Positions 1 through 8,130 of a stretch of 64,000 bases of DNA are shown piece by piece; the first letter of the stretch is position 1; the number at the start of each line of letters is the position of its first letter. The notes below the pieces were generated by a model. It was not told the DNA's origin. It saw nothing but the letters and a program-made list of their open reading frames with translations, and made no database searches. The position numbers were made by a program, and so were the translations under genes. Origin of the DNA: DASQUK01 sp035697145 (GTDB lineage Bacteria > Actinomycetota > Acidimicrobiia > Acidimicrobiales > VFJN01); NCBI GenBank assembly GCA_035697145.1, contig DASSDL010000166.1, positions 1 to 64,000 of the forward strand, given 5' to 3'.

Positions 1-95
1 TGTGAGGTTGTCAGGTTCCCTGGCATTCTGACACCCGGCCGTTCGAGCCCGTAGGGTCGTGGCCGGCCGCCGCAGCAGCACGAGGGGAGGACCGG

Positions 96-2351
96 TTGGG
101 CAGCATCCTGGGCAACCGGGTGGCGCGGCTGGAGGATCCCCGGTTCCTGACGGTGGGGGGAACGTACGTCGAGGACGTGGTGCTCCCGGACGCGGCTTGG
201 CTGACCTACGTGCGCTCGTCTGTGGCGCACGCCCGGATCACGGGCATCGATGTGTCCGGGGCGAAGACCGCACCCGGTGTCCTCGCAGTCCTGACGGGGG
301 ATGACCTCGCCGAGCTCGGCTTGGCGCCGGCGTCCGCCTCTGCCTTCGCCGACGGCATGCGGCGGCCGTTCGTCGCTCGTGGCGTGGTGCGGTTCGTGGG
401 GGAGGCGGTCGTCGCGATCGTTGCCGAGGACCGGGCGCACGGGAGCGACGCCGCCGACCTGGTGGAGGTCGACTACGAGCCGCTCCCCGTGGTGATCGAT
501 CCCGAGGCGGCGCTGCGCGACGAGCAGTTGCTCTTCCCGGACGTCGGCACCAACATCGTGCAGCGGTTCACGTCCGGCTCGCGCGCCGACTTCGCCGGCT
601 GCGAGGTCGTGGTCGAGGAGCGGATCGTCAACCAGCGGCTGACGGCTGCCCCCATCGAGCCGCGCTCGGCGGCTGCGTACTGGACCGACGACGGCCGGCT
701 CGTGCACTACGCCGCATGCCAGGGCGCGCATCCCACCCGCGACCTGTTGGCGACGGTCTACGGGCTGGACCCCTCCCAGGTCCAGGTGGTCGTCCCGGAC
801 GTGGGTGGCGGATTCGGCGCCAAGTCGCGCACCTTCCCGGACGAGGCGGCGCTCGGGTTCTACGCCCTGGCAGCGGGACGTCCGGTGCGCTGGACCGAGT
901 CACGGTCAGAGAACATGGCCGCCATGGCCCATGGCCGGGGTCAGATCCAGCACGCCAGGCTGGGCGGGACGCGGGACGGGCGGATCACGGCCTACCAGCT
1001 CGACGTCGTGCAGGACGCCGGCGCGTACCCGGTCCTCGGTGCCCGCCTGCCGGCGATGACGATGCTGATGACGACCGGTGCCTACGACATCGCCGACGCC
1101 GGCTTCAGCGGCGTCTCTGTCGTCACGAACACCATGTCCACGACGGCCTACAGGGGCGCGGGGCGACCCGAGGCGGCGGTCGCGATCGAGCGCATGGTCG
1201 ACCGGTTCGCCGCCGAGATCGAGATGGACCCCGCCGACGTCCGGCGCCGGAACCTCGTCGCCCCGTTCCGGGACCGCTACACGACCGGGGTCGGGACGGT
1301 GTACGACGTGGGCGACTACCCGGAGGCGCTGGAACGGGTGTTGCGGGCGGCCGACTACGACGCGCTGCGAGCCGAGCGGGCCCGACGCCGGGACGCCGGT
1401 GATCCCGTAGCCCTCGGCATCGGCATCGCCGCCTACGTCGAGATAACCGCCGGCGTCAGAGGTGACCGGGAGTTCGGGGCCGTTGAGCTGCTCGATGCCG
1501 GTCGCATGCGCGTGAGGAGCGGATCCACGCCCACGGGTCAGGGCCATGACACGACCTGGGCGATGATCGTGGCCGACCGGACGGGCGTGGCGCTCGACGA
1601 TGTCGAGGTGATCCACGGCGACACGGACCGGGTCCTCAGGGGCGGCCTGACCGTCAGCTCCCGGTCGGTGCAGCTCGGTGGCGCCGCCATCGCCGAGGCA
1701 TGCGACACGTTGGTCGAGCGGGCTCGCGGCGCTGCTGCCGAGCTGCTCGAGGCGTCGGTCGACGACGTCGTGCTGGACCGCGAGGCCGGCCGCTTCCACG
1801 TCACCGGTGCGCCGGCGCGCTCCCTGGGCTGGGCGGATCTCGTGGCCGCCGACGGCGCGGCACTGTCGGCGGACGCTGATCACGTGCCCGCGATGCCGAC
1901 GTTCCCGTTCGGCGCCCACGTCGCCGTCGTCGAGGTCGACACCGAGACCGGCCGCGTCGACCTGCGGCGGATCGTCGCCCTCGACGACGCCGGACGGATA
2001 CTCAACCCGCTGGTGGCCGAGGGTCAGGTGCACGGCGGCATTGCCCAAGGTGCCGCACAAGCGCTGCTCGAGGCCATCCACTACGACGAGGAGGGCCAGC
2101 CGCTGACGACCAACTTCGCCGACTACCCGGTGATCTCGGCGACCGAGCTGCCGTCGTTCGAGCTCGTGCACATGGCGACGCCGACGTTCGTGAACGAGCT
2201 CGGCGCGAAGGGCATCGGCGAGTCGGGCACGATCGGCGCCATCCCCGCGGTCTACAACGCGGTGATCGATGCCGTGGGCCATCTCGGCGTCCGCCACCTG
2301 GAGACCCCGCTGACCCCCGAGCGCGTCTGGGCCGCGCTGGCGGTCCGCTGA
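96..2351 (+). CDS. Xanthine dehydrogenase/CoxL family molybdopterin-binding subunit (form II type)
   Basis: Large molybdenum-cofactor subunit of a xanthine dehydrogenase/CO-dehydrogenase-family hydroxylase, 751 residues, near the usual 750-800. The active-site loop reads AYRGAGR at residues 351-357, the signature of form II CoxL-like proteins; true CO dehydrogenase (form I) has AYxCSFR, so a CO-oxidising role is unlikely. The conserved catalytic glutamate lies in KGIGESGT (about residue 709). The N-terminal a/b hammerhead domain and the MoCo-binding domains are complete. The start is TTG, chosen because a strong GAGGGGAGG ribosome site sits just upstream (82-90). The FAD subunit and 2Fe-2S subunit normally encoded beside it are not in the window; they may lie to the left. 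Followed after 10 bases by the phosphatase gene, so probably an operon. Substrate unknown. Confidence 0.9.
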   Translation: MGSILGNRVARLEDPRFLTVGGTYVEDVVLPDAAWLTYVRSSVAHARITGIDVSGAKTAPGVLAVLTGDDLAELGLAPASASAFADGMRRPFVARGVVRFVGEAVVAIVAEDRAHGSDAADLVEVDYEPLPVVIDPEAALRDEQLLFPDVGTNIVQRFTSGSRADFAGCEVVVEERIVNQRLTAAPIEPRSAAAYWTDDGRLVHYAACQGAHPTRDLLATVYGLDPSQVQVVVPDVGGGFGAKSRTFPDEAALGFYALAAGRPVRWTESRSENMAAMAHGRGQIQHARLGGTRDGRITAYQLDVVQDAGAYPVLGARLPAMTMLMTTGAYDIADAGFSGVSVVTNTMSTTAYRGAGRPEAAVAIERMVDRFAAEIEMDPADVRRRNLVAPFRDRYTTGVGTVYDVGDYPEALERVLRAADYDALRAERARRRDAGDPVALGIGIAAYVEITAGVRGDREFGAVELLDAGRMRVRSGSTPTGQGHDTTWAMIVADRTGVALDDVEVIHGDTDRVLRGGLTVSSRSVQLGGAAIAEACDTLVERARGAAAELLEASVDDVVLDREAGRFHVTGAPARSLGWADLVAADGAALSADADHVPAMPTFPFGAHVAVVEVDTETGRVDLRRIVALDDAGRILNPLVAEGQVHGGIAQGAAQALLEAIHYDEEGQPLTTNFADYPVISATELPSFELVHMATPTFVNELGAKGIGESGTIGAIPAVYNAVIDAVGHLGVRHLETPLTPERVWAALAVR

Positions 2352-2361
2352 CCGGCGGGGC

Positions 2362-3183
2362 ATGGGAGCGACCGTGACGGACCTGTTGGACGGGGCAGTG
2401 GCCGCGGCGCGGGCCGGTGGCGCCGTCCTTGTCGAGGGCCGGCGGCGTCCCAAGCAGGTGGAGCTCAAGAGCGAGCGCGCCTCGATCGTGACCTGGGCGG
2501 ACGTGACCGCGCAGGCGGCGATCCTCGGGGTGATCGCCGAGCGCTTCCCCGACCACGCCGTCTTGGCCGAGGAGGATCACGATGGTGAGTGCGAGGTCGC
2601 CGAGCCACGCGTCACCTGGTTGGTCGACCCCCTCGACGGCACGTCGAACTACGCCCACGGGGTGCCGTTCGCGTGCACGTCGGTGGCCGTTCGCGACGCC
2701 GACGGGCTGGCGGCCGGCGCCGTCTTCGATCCGTTCCGTGAGGAGCTGTTCACCGCTGCCCGGGGCGGGGGAGCGTGGCTCGGTGGCGAGAGGCTGGCGG
2801 TGTCGGCCGTCGACTCGCCCGCCGCGGCCCTCGTCTGCACGGGCATCCAGTCCGACGATCCCGACGCGATCGCCGCGTTCGGCCTGCGCATCGTGGCGCT
2901 GAGCCGGCGCTGTCGCGGGGTGCGCTGCCTGGGCTCCCCGGCTCTGTGCCTCGCCTACGTGGCCGCCGGCCGCATCGACGCCTTCCTGGAACGGGACGCC
3001 ACGTTCGCATGGGACGTCGGCGCCGGGGGGCTGCTGATCACCGAGGCTGGTGGCCGCATCGAGGACCTCGACGGCGGGCCGGTCAACCTCGGCCCCGGCT
3101 TGGCCAACGTGCTCGCCAGCAACGGCCGCATCCAGACGGCGCTCTCAGACATCGTCCGAGCCGCGGAGGGCACCGCAGGGTGA
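2362..3183 (+). CDS. Inositol monophosphatase family protein
   Basis: Metal-dependent sugar/inositol phosphatase of the IMPase fold, 273 residues. The metal-binding motif DPLDGT is at residues 89-94, the upstream acidic pair is in the AEEDHDGE segment, and the C-terminal WDVGAGGLLITEAGG motif (Asp about 218) is intact, so all usual Mg2+ ligands appear present. Family members hydrolyse inositol-1-phosphate, histidinol phosphate, fructose-1,6-bisphosphate or PAP, and sequence alone does not separate these here. It starts 10 bases after the molybdenum subunit gene and its stop overlaps the next GTG start (GTGA), which argues for translational coupling in a three-gene unit. Confidence 0.9.
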   Translation: MGATVTDLLDGAVAAARAGGAVLVEGRRRPKQVELKSERASIVTWADVTAQAAILGVIAERFPDHAVLAEEDHDGECEVAEPRVTWLVDPLDGTSNYAHGVPFACTSVAVRDADGLAAGAVFDPFREELFTAARGGGAWLGGERLAVSAVDSPAAALVCTGIQSDDPDAIAAFGLRIVALSRRCRGVRCLGSPALCLAYVAAGRIDAFLERDATFAWDVGAGGLLITEAGGRIEDLDGGPVNLGPGLANVLASNGRIQTALSDIVRAAEGTAG

Positions 3184-3854
3184 ACGGGCTCACGGGCCGA
3201 CGCATCGTCGTCACCGGCGCGTCCCGCGGAATCGGTGCGGCGCTGGCGACCGAGCTGCGCTCGCGCGGCGCGACGGCGATCACGGCCGACGTGGCGCGCG
3301 GTGCCGACGTGATCTGCGACGTGAGCGACGCCGAGCAGGTGTCGGCGCTGTTCGCCGAGGCCGGCGAGGTCGACGGCCTGGTGAACTGCGCGGCGCTGCT
3401 GGTCGGTCGCAAGGCGTACGACGAGATCGACCTGGACGAGTGGGATCGCATGTTCGCAGTGAACGTGCGGGGGTCGTTCCTCTGCGCGCGGGCCGCAGCG
3501 GCGGCCATGGGGGATCGAGGTGGGAGCATCGTGAACGTCGCGTCGGAGACCGCCGTCACCGGCTCCCACGGCTTCGTGCACTACGTGGCATCGAAGGGAG
3601 CGGTCATCTCGATGACTCGTGCGCTGGCCAACGAGCTCGGGCCGCGCCACATCCGCGTCAACTGCGTCGCTCCCGGCTTCACGCCGACGCCGGGATCGGG
3701 GGTGCTCGGCACCTACGACCCGAGCCGCACACCGTTGGGCCGCGTCATGCGGCCCGACGACCTGCTCGGCACGTTCTGCTACCTGCTCTCGGACGACTCG
3801 ACCTTTGTCTCCGGCCAGACCCTCCTGGTCAACGGTGGCCGCGTCCCGAACTAG
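3180..3854 (+). CDS. SDR family oxidoreductase
   Basis: Classical short-chain dehydrogenase/reductase, 224 residues, NAD(P)-dependent. The N-terminal TGASRGIG dinucleotide motif, an SIVNVAS catalytic-Ser strand and the YVASK active-site Tyr-Lys pair are all visible. The usual NNAG motif is altered to NCAA, which is tolerated in some members. The GTG start at 3180 overlaps the preceding stop by four bases; the same frame stays open upstream to 2775 but that part is antisense-like shadow. C-terminus ends GQTLLVNGG, typical of the family. It probably acts with the molybdenum hydroxylase upstream in one catabolic step series; the substrate cannot be read from sequence. Confidence 0.9.
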   Translation: MNGLTGRRIVVTGASRGIGAALATELRSRGATAITADVARGADVICDVSDAEQVSALFAEAGEVDGLVNCAALLVGRKAYDEIDLDEWDRMFAVNVRGSFLCARAAAAAMGDRGGSIVNVASETAVTGSHGFVHYVASKGAVISMTRALANELGPRHIRVNCVAPGFTPTPGSGVLGTYDPSRTPLGRVMRPDDLLGTFCYLLSDDSTFVSGQTLLVNGGRVPN

Positions 3855-3881
3855 TGCGTCGGCTGGTTCCGCGGCCGGCGC

Positions 3882-3900
3882 AACCACGGTGGCGGTGGTT
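3882..3900. promoter_or_regulatory. Inverted repeat upstream of IclR gene, candidate operator
   Basis: AACCAC and GTGGTT form perfect 6-bp arms separated by 7 bases, ending 10 bases before the GTG start of the IclR-type regulator. IclR proteins commonly bind such short palindromes near their own start. Binding is inferred only; the site lies between the SDR stop and the regulator start. Confidence 0.35.
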
Positions 3901-3910
3901 CACTGGCGGG

Positions 3911-4735
3911 GTGAGCGCGCTTAGGGGCGACCACCACGACCACCAAGACGCCGGGGGAACAACGTCGGCGCAACCGGCGCTGCAATCGGTCGGCATCGCC
4001 CTGGACATCATCGATGCGCTGGCCGAGGCGCACGAGCTGAGCCTGAGCGAGCTGGCGCGGCGCGTCGGCGTCGCCAAGAGCACCGCGCATCGCACCTGCG
4101 CGGTGCTGGCCGGCCGGGGCCTCGTGGACCGCACCCCGCACCGCGGCTACCGGCTCGGGCTCCGCCTGGTCGAATACGGGCATCTGGCGACGGAGCGCAC
4201 GGCCGTGGGCCAAGAGGCGCTGCCCCTCCTGGTCGAGCTGCGCAACACGTTGGAGGAGACCGTGCAGGTCGGCGTGGCGGACGGTGTCGACGTCGTCTAC
4301 GTCGAGCGGGTCGAGGGACAGCGGGCGCTGCGCTACTCGACCAACTCGCGCCGCTCACCGCTGCACCGGTCCAGCTCCGGCAAGGTGCTGGCGGCGTTCA
4401 ACCCGGAACTGGCGGAGGCCCGACTGCGCGCCGGCCTGCCTCCGACCACCGGCTACACCATTGTCGTGCCCGAGCTCCTCCTCGGCGAGCTGGCCCGGAT
4501 CCGCGAGCGCGGCTACGCCCGCAGCGTCGACGAGACCGAGCTCGGGATGTCGTCCCTGGCGGTGCCCGTGCGCGACTCGACGGATGGCCCGGTCGTGGCG
4601 GCTATTTCCATGGTCGGCCCGACGCCCAGGGTGGTGGGCGACCACGAGACACGCCACGCCCGCATCCTGAAGGCCGGCGCCCGCAGGCTCACCCAGGCCA
4701 TCGCCGACGGCGGCTACACGGTCCGCCCGGGTTGA
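3911..4735 (+). CDS. IclR family transcriptional regulator
   Basis: One-component regulator of the IclR family, 274 residues. The N-terminal winged helix-turn-helix is recognisable around LSELARRVGVAKSTAHR, followed by the effector-binding GAF-like domain with the family features VEGQRALRY and RSSSGKVLAAF. The GTG start at 3911 gives a normal-length N-terminus before the HTH; the frame is open much further upstream but overlaps the SDR gene. It follows the molybdenum hydroxylase/SDR cluster on the same strand by 56 bases and probably controls it in response to an aromatic or acyl metabolite, an inference from family behaviour. Its TGA stop abuts the stop of the convergent HAD gene in the hexamer TGATCA. 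Confidence 0.9.
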   Translation: MSALRGDHHDHQDAGGTTSAQPALQSVGIALDIIDALAEAHELSLSELARRVGVAKSTAHRTCAVLAGRGLVDRTPHRGYRLGLRLVEYGHLATERTAVGQEALPLLVELRNTLEETVQVGVADGVDVVYVERVEGQRALRYSTNSRRSPLHRSSSGKVLAAFNPELAEARLRAGLPPTTGYTIVVPELLLGELARIRERGYARSVDETELGMSSLAVPVRDSTDGPVVAAISMVGPTPRVVGDHETRHARILKAGARRLTQAIADGGYTVRPG

Positions 4736-5356
4736 TCACGACGCCAGGCCGAGCAGCTCGCGGGCCCTGTCGAATGCCGTGGTGGCGTCGCCGGCGTCGA
4801 CCTGGATCCCGAGCATGCCGACGGCACGGGCGCCCTCGACGTTTTCCTCGGCGTCGTCGAGGAACACGATCCGCTCGGTGGCGAGTCCCAGGGCTTCGGC
4901 GGCGATGCGGTAGGCGGCGGGCTCGGGCTTGCTGACGCCGATGTCCGACGCGTCGACGAACGCGTCCAGCTCCTTGAACGCCGGGCGCGCGTCGAAGAAC
5001 GCCCGACTCTGGATGGCGTAGGCGTCGTTAGAGAGGACGCCGACGCGCCGGCCGGAGGCGCGGGCGTCGCGCATGAGGGTGAAGGCGACGGCGTCGAACA
5101 TCTCGTCGGGCACGAGCTCGGTGATCGCCCGGAACATCGCCCGCCAGTTGTCGTGTCCGTTCGTACGCGCCACGCGATCCCAGTAGTCGTTCAGCGTCAG
5201 CATGCCGGCGAGCTTCTCCCGCCACAGCGGATCGCCGTCCGGATCATTCGGACCACGGCCCGGCACCGGAACACCGGTGGCCGCGGCGTACGCGTCCAGC
5301 GCCCGCCAGGGGTCGAGGATCACGCCGCCGATGTCCAACAGGAGCCCGTCGTACAT
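4736..5356 (-). CDS. HAD superfamily hydrolase (subfamily IA)
   Basis: Haloacid-dehalogenase-fold hydrolase, 206 residues. Motif I is LLLDIGGVILD, with the nucleophile Asp but Gly in place of the usual second Asp, as in the YihX-like branch; motif II Ser-Asn in VGVLSNDAY; motif III Lys in VSKPEPAAYR; motif IV FLDDAEENV with the metal Asp pair. Likely a small-molecule phosphatase, substrate unknown. It is the last gene of the leftward LLM/hydrolase operon, 32 bases after the alpha/beta hydrolase, and its stop codon shares the palindrome TGATCA with the convergent IclR gene. Confidence 0.85.
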   Translation of the reverse strand: MYDGLLLDIGGVILDPWRALDAYAAATGVPVPGRGPNDPDGDPLWREKLAGMLTLNDYWDRVARTNGHDNWRAMFRAITELVPDEMFDAVAFTLMRDARASGRRVGVLSNDAYAIQSRAFFDARPAFKELDAFVDASDIGVSKPEPAAYRIAAEALGLATERIVFLDDAEENVEGARAVGMLGIQVDAGDATTAFDRARELLGLAS

Positions 5357-5388
5357 CGTGTGGCACGCTCCGGTTCGGTCGAGTGGGG

Positions 5389-6195
5389 TCAGTCGCTGTT
5401 ACCGCAGAACCGGGCCACGGCGGCGCTGGCCTCGGGCGACTCGTCGAGCACGAGGTGTCCGGCGTCCGGGAATGTGGCCAAGGTACCCCGGGGCAGCAGT
5501 TCGACCCAGCTGCGCGCGAGCTCGACGGGCACGATCCGGTCCTCCTCGCCCCACACCACCAGCGTGGGCGTGTCGACGCGACCCAACCAGCGAGGCACCA
5601 CGCGGTCGAACGGGTGCTCCCACAGCATGATCGCCGTGGTGCGCATCTCCCGGTAGCGGTCGACGGTGAAGTCCACGTCGTTCGGATCGGCGGGCAGATG
5701 GGGCAAGAGAGTGTCCATCCGCACCACGAGGCGGCCCATCAGCTCCTCGGGCGGGATGCGGAACACGTCGTCGAACGCAACCCCCCGCCCCCGCAGGCCG
5801 GCCGGTGCGACCAGCACCAGGCGGCGCAGCCGGTGCTTCTGCTCGATCGCGAATCGCGCTGCGATCAGACCACCCAACGAAAGGCCGACGAGGTTGACGT
5901 CAGCGTTCAGCCCGAGCTGGTCGAACAGCTCGGTGTAGTGCAGCACCAGGTCGTGCACGTCCTGCAGGCCTTCGAGGTCGCCCGACTCGCCGTAGCCAGG
6001 GTGGTGGGGGATGAGCACCCGGTAGTGCTCGGTCCATGGTTCGGCGAATCCCCAGCCGTGCCACGTGCCCGCCCCGTGGAAGAACACCAACGGCGGCGCC
6101 GAGGGATCGCCGGCCGCCAGCACCGCCGTGGACGTGCCGTGGATGTCGTGGTCCACCCGTTCGAACGAGACGGTCGTGACGGGGCTAGCGCTCAC
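5389..6195 (-). CDS. Alpha/beta fold hydrolase
   Basis: Soluble alpha/beta hydrolase, 268 residues. The nucleophile elbow GLSLGG places the catalytic Ser near residue 106, the acid is in WGEEDRIVP and the His in DAGHLVLDE, so the triad looks complete. An HG dipeptide for the oxyanion hole is present at FFHGAGTWHGW. It overlaps the preceding LLM oxidoreductase by four bases (ATGA), indicating coupled translation. The same LLM-then-hydrolase pairing occurs again just upstream in this operon, so a plausible but unproven role is hydrolysis of an ester, lactone or diketone made by the flavin enzyme. Confidence 0.88.
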   Translation of the reverse strand: MSASPVTTVSFERVDHDIHGTSTAVLAAGDPSAPPLVFFHGAGTWHGWGFAEPWTEHYRVLIPHHPGYGESGDLEGLQDVHDLVLHYTELFDQLGLNADVNLVGLSLGGLIAARFAIEQKHRLRRLVLVAPAGLRGRGVAFDDVFRIPPEELMGRLVVRMDTLLPHLPADPNDVDFTVDRYREMRTTAIMLWEHPFDRVVPRWLGRVDTPTLVVWGEEDRIVPVELARSWVELLPRGTLATFPDAGHLVLDESPEASAAVARFCGNSD

Positions 6196-7346
6196 GCCGC
6201 CGCCTCCTTCTTGGAGCGAAGCTTCGGGATGACCTCTTCCGCGAAGAGGGTGGTGTTCTTCACGACCTTCCAGTTCGGCATGTCGCCGAGGGTGAGGTTG
6301 AGGTTCAGGCGGCTGCTGCCCGACTCCTCGATCCAGCCGCCGACCGCGTCGGCCACCTTCTCCGGCGTGCCGGCGACGATCCGGTTGATGGCGACGAGGT
6401 CCTCCCAGTTGGCGGACCCGTGCACGTCGGCGGCCTGGATCCGCTTCCGGAATTCGGGCACGGTCACGTATCCCGGTGGGTTCAGATACCGGGGCGTCGT
6501 GCGCAGAGCGTTCTCGAAGAAGTACATGACGTGCGGCAGGAACTCCTCCTCGGCGCGGGCGTCGGTCTCGGCGACATACGCCATCACGCCGATCGCCACC
6601 TTGTCAGGGGTCGGGTCGTGACCGTGGGCCGCCAGGCGGTCGCGGAAGTGGTCGAACACCTTGAGCTGCGCCGTCCGGGGGATGAACACCACCGAGTACC
6701 CGAACCCGAGCTCCGCGGCCAGCTCGATCGTCTCGGGAGAGCCCGTTCCGACGATGTAGCACTCGGGGTAGGGCTGCTGCATGGGCCTCGGCCACGGGTT
6801 CAGGTAGCGGTAGGTGTAGAAGTCGCCGGCGTAGCTCTGGGGGCCGTCCTGGGTCCAGCACCGCAGGATGATGTCGATCGACTCGCGGAACCGGGCGCGG
6901 GCGGTCGCGGGGTTGACGGCGTTGGCCCAGTACTCCATGCCCGTGCCCAGCGGGAAGGCGACGCGCAGCCTCCCCCCGGACATGACGTCGAGCATCGCGT
7001 ACTCCTCGGCCAGCCGGTTGGGGTAGCCGAGGTTCGGCGGGGTGCCGAACACGCTGATCCAGCTCTTCGTCTGCGGAATGAGCGCGGCTGCGGTCAGGTT
7101 GGGCGCGGGGTTCATCGAGTACTGGGTGTTGTGGTGCTCGTTGAGGACCAACCCGTCGTAGCCCAGCTTGTCGGCGAGCAGCATCTCCGACAGGTAGCGG
7201 TTGTAGAGCTCGTGGCCCGTCTTCGGGTCGTAGTTGGCGTTGGGGAAGTCGACCCAGAGCGACGGATGCTCCCTGTGGTCGGGCGGCAGGTCCGTGTACG
7301 GGAAGAAATGGAAGAAGTGGAACTCCGCTTGATCGACCAGTCCCAT
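6192..7346 (-). CDS. LLM class flavin-dependent oxidoreductase (copy 2 of tandem module)
   Basis: Bacterial-luciferase-like TIM-barrel oxidoreductase, 384 residues, using reduced FMN or F420. Recognisable features are the LNEHHNTQYSMNP segment after the first strands, EEYAMLDVMSGGRL, and an FPLGTGMEYW loop typical of luciferase-like monooxygenases. ATG at 7346 was chosen; the open frame continues upstream but overlaps the next gene's shadow. Clearly paralogous to the 8127-9335 product (shared NEHH, LAEEYAML/VAEEMAMV and SGGRL/SHGRL segments). Overlaps the downstream hydrolase by four bases. Candidate Baeyer-Villiger-type or hydroxylating oxygenase; cofactor and substrate not determined. Confidence 0.88.
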   Translation of the reverse strand: MGLVDQAEFHFFHFFPYTDLPPDHREHPSLWVDFPNANYDPKTGHELYNRYLSEMLLADKLGYDGLVLNEHHNTQYSMNPAPNLTAAALIPQTKSWISVFGTPPNLGYPNRLAEEYAMLDVMSGGRLRVAFPLGTGMEYWANAVNPATARARFRESIDIILRCWTQDGPQSYAGDFYTYRYLNPWPRPMQQPYPECYIVGTGSPETIELAAELGFGYSVVFIPRTAQLKVFDHFRDRLAAHGHDPTPDKVAIGVMAYVAETDARAEEEFLPHVMYFFENALRTTPRYLNPPGYVTVPEFRKRIQAADVHGSANWEDLVAINRIVAGTPEKVADAVGGWIEESGSSRLNLNLTLGDMPNWKVVKNTTLFAEEVIPKLRSKKEAAA

Positions 7347-7404
7347 CGGACCCCCTCGGCCGGATGACGGTTTCGTTGGTGGGGCGACGCCGACCGCGAG
7401 GGCC

Positions 7405-8130
7405 TCAGGCGCCGTGAAAATCGGCCAGGAACTCGCCGAGGCGGCCGGCGACGCCGTCGGGCTCGTCCCATTCGAGCAGGTGGCCGGCGCCCGCAACGAC
7501 CTCCACGGGCAGGCCGTGTTCCGCCCATGCCGCCGACCCGGCGACGGGGAGCAGCTCGTCCAGCTCCCCCCAGAGCACCAGCGTCGGGCAGCCGATGCGG
7601 TGGATGCGCCGGGCGCTGCCTCGGTCGCCCAGCGGCCACAACAGGCTGGCGGCGGCAACGTCGGACAGGTAGCGGGCCACCGGCCCGTCGTCCGGGCCGA
7701 GCTCGGCGAAGCGCTCGACGAACGGATCGGGCACACCCTTGGCGAACAGGTGGCTCATCCGCTCCGCGGTCGGCAGGGCGTAGATGTCGAGCCCCGGCTC
7801 CGCCTCGTCGAAGATGCCGAACGGCGCCAGCAGGACGCACGCGGTGACGGCCTCGGGCCGAAACACGGCGAGGTCGGCCGCGAGCATGCCCCCGAGCGAT
7901 GCGCCGACGACGGGACAGGGGAAGTGAACCTCAGTGGCGTCCAGCGAGTCCCACACCACGGTGAGCCAGCTCAGGTAGTCGTCGGGCACCTGGAAGCCCG
8001 AACGGCCGTCGAGACCCGGGATCCGCGGGACCACGACGTCCCACCCGGCATCGCCCAGGGCGTCGAGCGCGGGTGAATTGGCCGGATGACCGGCGATCCC
8101 GGGCAGGTAGACGACGGCGGGGCCGCTCAT
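7405..8130 (-). CDS. Alpha/beta fold hydrolase
   Basis: Alpha/beta hydrolase, 241 residues. Nucleophile elbow GASLGG (Ser about 78), acid in WGELDELLP and His in GAGHLLEWDE form a complete-looking triad. Starts inside the stop of the upstream LLM gene (4-bp ATGA overlap), so the two are translated together. It is shorter than and distinct from the hydrolase at 5389-6195, yet occupies the same position relative to an LLM gene, which suggests a repeated two-enzyme module. Substrate class unknown; esters or carbon-carbon bonds next to carbonyls are both compatible with the fold. Confidence 0.88.
   Translation of the reverse strand: MSGPAVVYLPGIAGHPANSPALDALGDAGWDVVVPRIPGLDGRSGFQVPDDYLSWLTVVWDSLDATEVHFPCPVVGASLGGMLAADLAVFRPEAVTACVLLAPFGIFDEAEPGLDIYALPTAERMSHLFAKGVPDPFVERFAELGPDDGPVARYLSDVAAASLLWPLGDRGSARRIHRIGCPTLVLWGELDELLPVAGSAAWAEHGLPVEVVAGAGHLLEWDEPDGVAGRLGEFLADFHGA

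Noticed and set aside
96..2351. Possible true CO dehydrogenase large subunit
   Set aside because: The active-site loop is AYRGAGR (form II), not AYxCSFR of form I enzymes.
906..2468. 520-codon open frame on the minus strand opposite the CoxL-like gene
   Set aside because: Arg/His/Gly-rich translation without any family motif, mirrors the codon pattern of the real gene; typical high-GC antisense shadow.
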